Assembly: GCA_947589035.1 (NCBI GenBank)
Contig: CANPYZ010000016.1
Coordinates: 1 to 47,093 of the forward strand
Direction of reading: 5' to 3'
Origin: an uncultured Clostridia bacterium
GTDB taxonomy: Bacteria; Bacillota; Clostridia; Oscillospirales; Ruminococcaceae
DNA length: 47,093 nucleotides
Shown here: in pieces, positions 43,654-47,093 of the stretch
How positions within the stretch are numbered: the stretch's first letter is position 1
Layout of the letters: the number at the start of each line of letters is the position of its first letter
The notes under the pieces: generated by a model
Databases searched by the model: none
What the model saw: the letters and a program-made list of their open reading frames with translations, nothing else
What the model was told of the DNA's origin: nothing
Made by a program: the position numbers and the translations under genes

Positions 43654-45456
43654 TTGGATTCAGCAAAAATCAGAAATTTTTGTATTATTGCCCATATTGA
43701 CCACGGAAAATCTACACTTGCAGACAGAATTTTAGAAAAAACGAAAACTGTTTCTCAACGAGACATGGAACAGCAAATTCTGGATAATATGGATTTAGAA
43801 CGTGAACGGGGCATTACGATTAAAGCCAGAGCCGTACGGCTAAATTATCAGGCGAACGACGGCGAACAGTATGTATTCAATTTAATTGATACACCGGGGC
43901 ATGTGGATTTTCATTATGAAGTGTCAAGGTCTTTGGCAGCGTGTGAGGGAGCAATTTTAATTGTTGACGCCTCACAAGGCATTGAAGCGCAAACGTTAGC
44001 GAACACCTATTTAGCCATTGAACACGACTTGGAAGTTCTGCCCGTGGTGAATAAAATTGATTTGCCGTCAGCACAGCCGGAAAAAGTTTGTCAGGAAGTG
44101 GAAGATGTGATTGGGATTCCGGCAATGGATGCACCGAGAATTTCCGCTAAATTAGGCACGAACATTGAAGAAGTGTTAGAAAGAATTGTTTCTGACATTC
44201 CCGCACCGAAAGGCAGTGCAGAAGAACCGCTGAAAGCGTTAATTTTCGATAGTTATTATGATTCTTACAAGGGCGTGATTATTTACGTTCGAGTAAAAGA
44301 AGGAACAGTAAAAGTCGGTGAAGTCATTCGGCTAATGGCAACCGGAGCGGAATTTACTGTAACGGAAACAGGCTACATGACAACAGACCAATTAGTGAAT
44401 ACTGGAATTTTACAAGCCGGAGAAGTAGGTTACATTGCCGCCTCAATTAAAAGCATTGGCGACACGCAAGTCGGCGATACAGTGACTTCCGCCAGCCGTC
44501 CCTGCAAAGAGGCTTTACCAGGTTACCGAAAAGTGAATCCAATGGTTTTTTCCGGCATTTATCCGGCAGACGGCGCAAAATATGGTGATTTGCGTGACGC
44601 TTTAGAAAAATTACAACTGAATGATGCGGCATTATCATTCGAACCGGAAACGTCTGTAGCGTTAGGGTTTGGCTTTCGGTGTGGATTTTTAGGACTTCTG
44701 CACATGGAAATTATTCAGGAACGGTTAGAAAGGGAATATCATTTAGATTTAATCACAACAGCACCGTCGGTCATTTATAAAGTGACCCTCACGGACGGAA
44801 CTGTGCAGTATATTGACAATCCAACGAATTATCCGGAACCTTCCGTTTTAGCATTGGCAGAAGAACCCATTGTGAAAGCGGACATTCTCGTGCCGTCTGA
44901 ATTTGTGGGGAACGTCATGGACTTATGTCAGGACAGGAGAGGCGTTTTCAAAGATATGCAATATCTTGACGACACGAGAGTCACGCTGAAATATGAACTT
45001 CCCCTGAATGAAATTGTTTACGACTTTTTCGATGCGCTGAAGTCCAGAACGAAAGGTTATGCCTCTTTTGATTATGAATGGAAAGGCTATGCGCCGTCGA
45101 AATTAGTCAAGCTGGATATTTTGTTAAATGGGGAAATTGTCGATGCCTTAAGTTTTATCATTCATACCGATAAAGCCTACGGCAGAGCCAGAAAAATTGC
45201 TGAAAAATTAAAAGAAAATATCCCACGGCAATTATTTGAAGTGCCTATTCAGGCGGCTATTGGCGGAAAAATTATCGCTCGTGAAACGGTGAAAGCCATG
45301 CGGAAAGATGTTCTCGCTAAATGTTACGGCGGGGACATTACCCGAAAGAAAAAACTTCTCGAAAAGCAAAAAGAAGGCAAAAAACGTATGCGCCAGTTAG
45401 GAACAGTGGAAGTTCCCCAGGAGGCGTTCATGAGTGTATTAAAACTTGATGAATAA
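43654..45456 (+). CDS. lepA: Elongation factor 4 (LepA) (TTG start)
   Basis: This is a ribosome-associated GTPase of the EF-G family that acts on translocation. The start is TTG (43654) behind GGAGGGG; the frame upstream reaches into the promoter. The 600 residues equal the family's length. The G1 loop [23 protein letters not shown], domain II and the LepA-specific C-terminal domain ([38 protein letters not shown]) are intact. hemW follows two genes on, a pairing common in Firmicutes. Confidence 0.97.
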   Translation: MDSAKIRNFCIIAHIDHGKSTLADRILEKTKTVSQRDMEQQILDNMDLERERGITIKARAVRLNYQANDGEQYVFNLIDTPGHVDFHYEVSRSLAACEGAILIVDASQGIEAQTLANTYLAIEHDLEVLPVVNKIDLPSAQPEKVCQEVEDVIGIPAMDAPRISAKLGTNIEEVLERIVSDIPAPKGSAEEPLKALIFDSYYDSYKGVIIYVRVKEGTVKVGEVIRLMATGAEFTVTETGYMTTDQLVNTGILQAGEVGYIAASIKSIGDTQVGDTVTSASRPCKEALPGYRKVNPMVFSGIYPADGAKYGDLRDALEKLQLNDAALSFEPETSVALGFGFRCGFLGLLHMEIIQERLEREYHLDLITTAPSVIYKVTLTDGTVQYIDNPTNYPEPSVLALAEEPIVKADILVPSEFVGNVMDLCQDRRGVFKDMQYLDDTRVTLKYELPLNEIVYDFFDALKSRTKGYASFDYEWKGYAPSKLVKLDILLNGEIVDALSFIIHTDKAYGRARKIAEKLKENIPRQLFEVPIQAAIGGKIIARETVKAMRKDVLAKCYGGDITRKKKLLEKQKEGKKRMRQLGTVEVPQEAFMSVLKLDE

Positions 45457-45502
45457 TTTAAATTTTAATTTAAATTTTAAATTTTAATTTAAGGAGTGTT
45501 TG

Positions 45503-45832
45503 ATGATGTGGAAATATACCTGTCCGCACTGTGGACAAAAAACATTCACGCCCTTGCAAAAGGCTTTAGCAGGTTCATATAAAAGCATGGGCAAGCCTTG
45601 CCCGAATTGCGGAAGAAAATGCTGTAACGGCATGGGGTCAATTTATTTTGACGGAATTTTATCTATTTTAGCCTTTATTGCCGTTATGGTCATTTATGTT
45701 AAATCAGATTCTTCCCAAAAAATGGAAAGCACAATATTAATGGCAATCATCATTGGCGGAAGTTTTCTGTTAAGTTTTCTATTCAGAATGTTTTTCGGAA
45801 AATTAGTTGAACCAATCCGAAAAATGCAATGA
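45503..45832 (+). CDS. Zinc-ribbon small membrane protein
   Basis: The 109-residue protein starts with a zinc ribbon (CPHCGQK ... CPNCGRKCC, about 7-41), followed by two transmembrane helices (about 52-66 and 78-94). AAGGAGTG is the ribosome site; ATG 45503 or 45506 both fit. Its end overlaps hemW by four bases (ATGA). Role unknown; the lepA-hemW setting hints at co-expression only. Confidence 0.75.
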   Translation: MMWKYTCPHCGQKTFTPLQKALAGSYKSMGKPCPNCGRKCCNGMGSIYFDGILSILAFIAVMVIYVKSDSSQKMESTILMAIIIGGSFLLSFLFRMFFGKLVEPIRKMQ

Positions 45833-46911
45833 CAGGAATTTATATTCATATTCCGTTTTGTGCGAAAAAATGCCCGTATTGCGATTTTTATTCCGTGAAT
45901 TATCAGAAAACGCTTGTGGAACATTATGTTCGGGCAATCATTCGGAATATTCAATTTCAGGAAATTTCTGATGAAGTGGATAGTATTTATTTCGGCGGGG
46001 GAACGCCGTCTTTGCTGACGATTCAGCAAATTTCTGAAATTTTAGAAACTTGTGATAAATCTTTTCATCTTGTTCAGCCGGAAATTACTTTGGAATGCAA
46101 CCCGTCCGGCAACCGGAAAATTTACCTTTCCCAACTGAAAAAAGCCGGTGTCAACCGGCTTTCTGTTGGCGTGCAGAGTTTTTCCCCGAAAGAATTAGCA
46201 ATTTTAGGGCGAACGCATTCGCCGGAACAGAGTAAAACTTTCATTATTCAGGCGAAAGAAGCAGGATTTGACAATATTTCCTGTGATATTATGCTTGCGC
46301 TGCCTGAACAAACGGAAACCATTCTTGCGGAAACGTTAGAAAATTTAACTCTTCTGCCGATTCAGCATATTTCTGCCTATTTACTGCAATTAGAAGAAAA
46401 TACGCCATTTTTCACGAATGCGGAAATTTTATCCCGTTTGCCTGATGACGATTCCGCCGCAGACAGATATTTGCAAGCGGTTCACACGTTAGAAAGAAAA
46501 GGCTTTTTCCAGTATGAAATTTCCAGTTTTGCGAAAGCAGGTTTTCAGAGCCGGCATAATTTGAAATATTGGCAATGTGTGCCGTATTTCGGCATTGGCG
46601 CAGGGGCGCATTCTCTCATGAACGGAAAACGTTTCTTTTGTCCGAAAGATGTCAACGCATTCTGCACGGACAACACGCAAAAAACAATTCTTCTGGAAGA
46701 AAATGCCTGTTCCCGTGAAGAACAATTCATGTTAGCGTTCCGAACAACGGACGGCGTGCCGGAAGAATGGCTTTCCATTTCCGCCAGAGAAAAACTTCCC
46801 CTACTGGAAAAAAACGGCTACCTGAAACGAAAACCCAACCGGAGAATTTGCTTTACTCCGGAAGGGTTCATGGTGTCGAATGCGTTAATTTCGCTCTTAA
46901 GCCTCCCGTGA
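45829..46911 (+). CDS. hemW: HemW-type radical SAM protein
   Basis: The 360-residue protein begins with the radical SAM cluster motif CAKKCPYCDFYS (CxxxCxxC, about 11-18), GGGTPSLL, then LTLECNPSGN-type SAM contacts and the HemN C-terminal region (GIGAGAHSLMNG). The PYCDFYS form is the HemW type, a haem chaperone that lacks coproporphyrinogen dehydrogenase activity; older annotation calls it coproporphyrinogen oxidase. Start overlaps the previous stop. Confidence 0.92.
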   Translation: MTGIYIHIPFCAKKCPYCDFYSVNYQKTLVEHYVRAIIRNIQFQEISDEVDSIYFGGGTPSLLTIQQISEILETCDKSFHLVQPEITLECNPSGNRKIYLSQLKKAGVNRLSVGVQSFSPKELAILGRTHSPEQSKTFIIQAKEAGFDNISCDIMLALPEQTETILAETLENLTLLPIQHISAYLLQLEENTPFFTNAEILSRLPDDDSAADRYLQAVHTLERKGFFQYEISSFAKAGFQSRHNLKYWQCVPYFGIGAGAHSLMNGKRFFCPKDVNAFCTDNTQKTILLEENACSREEQFMLAFRTTDGVPEEWLSISAREKLPLLEKNGYLKRKPNRRICFTPEGFMVSNALISLLSLP

Positions 46912-47026
46912 ACCCCCTGAAAGGGGGCAGGGGGTGGGAGGTGCCGCTGAAAGCGGCGGAGGGGTTACACCCTCTTGTGACCCCCCTGTCGGCTCCGCCG
47001 ACATCCCCCCTTTCAGGGGGCGTTTA
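46905..47026. repeat. GC-rich palindromic (REP/MITE-like) element
   Basis: Inverted ends CCCCCTGAAAGGGGG (46913-46927) and CCCCCTTTCAGGGGG (47006-47020) flank inner hairpins GCCGCTGAAAGCGGC and TGTCGGCTCCGCCGACA. Its composition is completely unlike the AT-rich surroundings. It resembles dispersed palindromic repeats known in gut Clostridia and could act as terminator for hemW. Confidence 0.7.
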
Positions 47027-47093
47027 ACAGTTAAAACATTTCTATAAAATGTTATCATAGAGTATTGACTTTTATAATTTTAAAAGAAAGCGT

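Noticed and set aside
47065-47093. TTGACT and TATAAT at the window end as a promoter
   Set aside because: The two boxes are nearly adjacent, not 17 bases apart, and the window ends.

Overview
The window looks like chromosomal DNA of an AT-rich Gram-positive gut or rumen Clostridia, most likely a Ruminococcus-like member of the Oscillospiraceae. This is inferred from type I dockerins, BspA-like leucine-rich-repeat (LRR) surface proteins, an LPxTG sortase signal, Thr/Glu-rich linkers, strong AGGAGG ribosome sites and sigma-A promoters with 17-base spacers. No phage, transposase or CRISPR array is visible.

Region 1 (1-15535, + strand) is a cluster of secreted or surface proteins. It holds an LPQTG-anchored LRR protein, a dockerin-bearing beta-helix carbohydrate-binding protein of the DUF4353/Cthe_2159 type, and three LRR proteins ending in dockerins. 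Two of these share a large C-terminal module I cannot assign. Two LRR genes are preceded by the same unusual leader: a GACA tetranucleotide tract inside a short Asp-Arg-Gln-Thr ORF, followed at a fixed distance by a strong hairpin. This resembles a slippage-sensitive, translation-coupled attenuator. Region 2 (15548-18124, - strand) has a transcobalamin-like membrane-anchored protein coupled to an ECF-transporter S component, then tRNA-Leu(UAG). Region 3 (18228-25436) has a small lipoprotein, a PAS-GGDEF-EAL protein with a degenerate GGDEF site, an ECF sigma factor with a membrane partner, an HD-domain gene with a GH13 glycosidase fused to a DUF1653-like tail, and an FeFe-hydrogenase-like iron-sulfur protein.

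Region 4 (25435-35877, - strand) is a complete arginine operon, argG-H-C-J-B-D-F. It makes arginine from glutamate by the acetyl-recycling route. Three small proteins of unknown role are embedded in it, a structured leader lies upstream of argG, and a terminator follows argF. An anion-permease gene lies after that terminator. Region 5 (36018-47093) holds a PepV-type dipeptidase, a small leader-like peptide, YbaK, a CorC/HlyC protein with its own leader ORF, a second ECF sigma/membrane-protein pair, a cytoplasmic LRR protein behind a phosphofructokinase gene, then lepA, a zinc-ribbon membrane protein and hemW. The window ends in a GC-rich palindromic repeat.

The main link between regions is a roughly 65-base upstream element. 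It lies before two LRR-dockerin genes, occurs twice before the second ECF sigma gene, and is present in a weaker form before the first. It could be a shared alternative-sigma promoter that ties the surface proteins to these regulators. All functional calls come from reading the sequence and recalling families; no database search was run.
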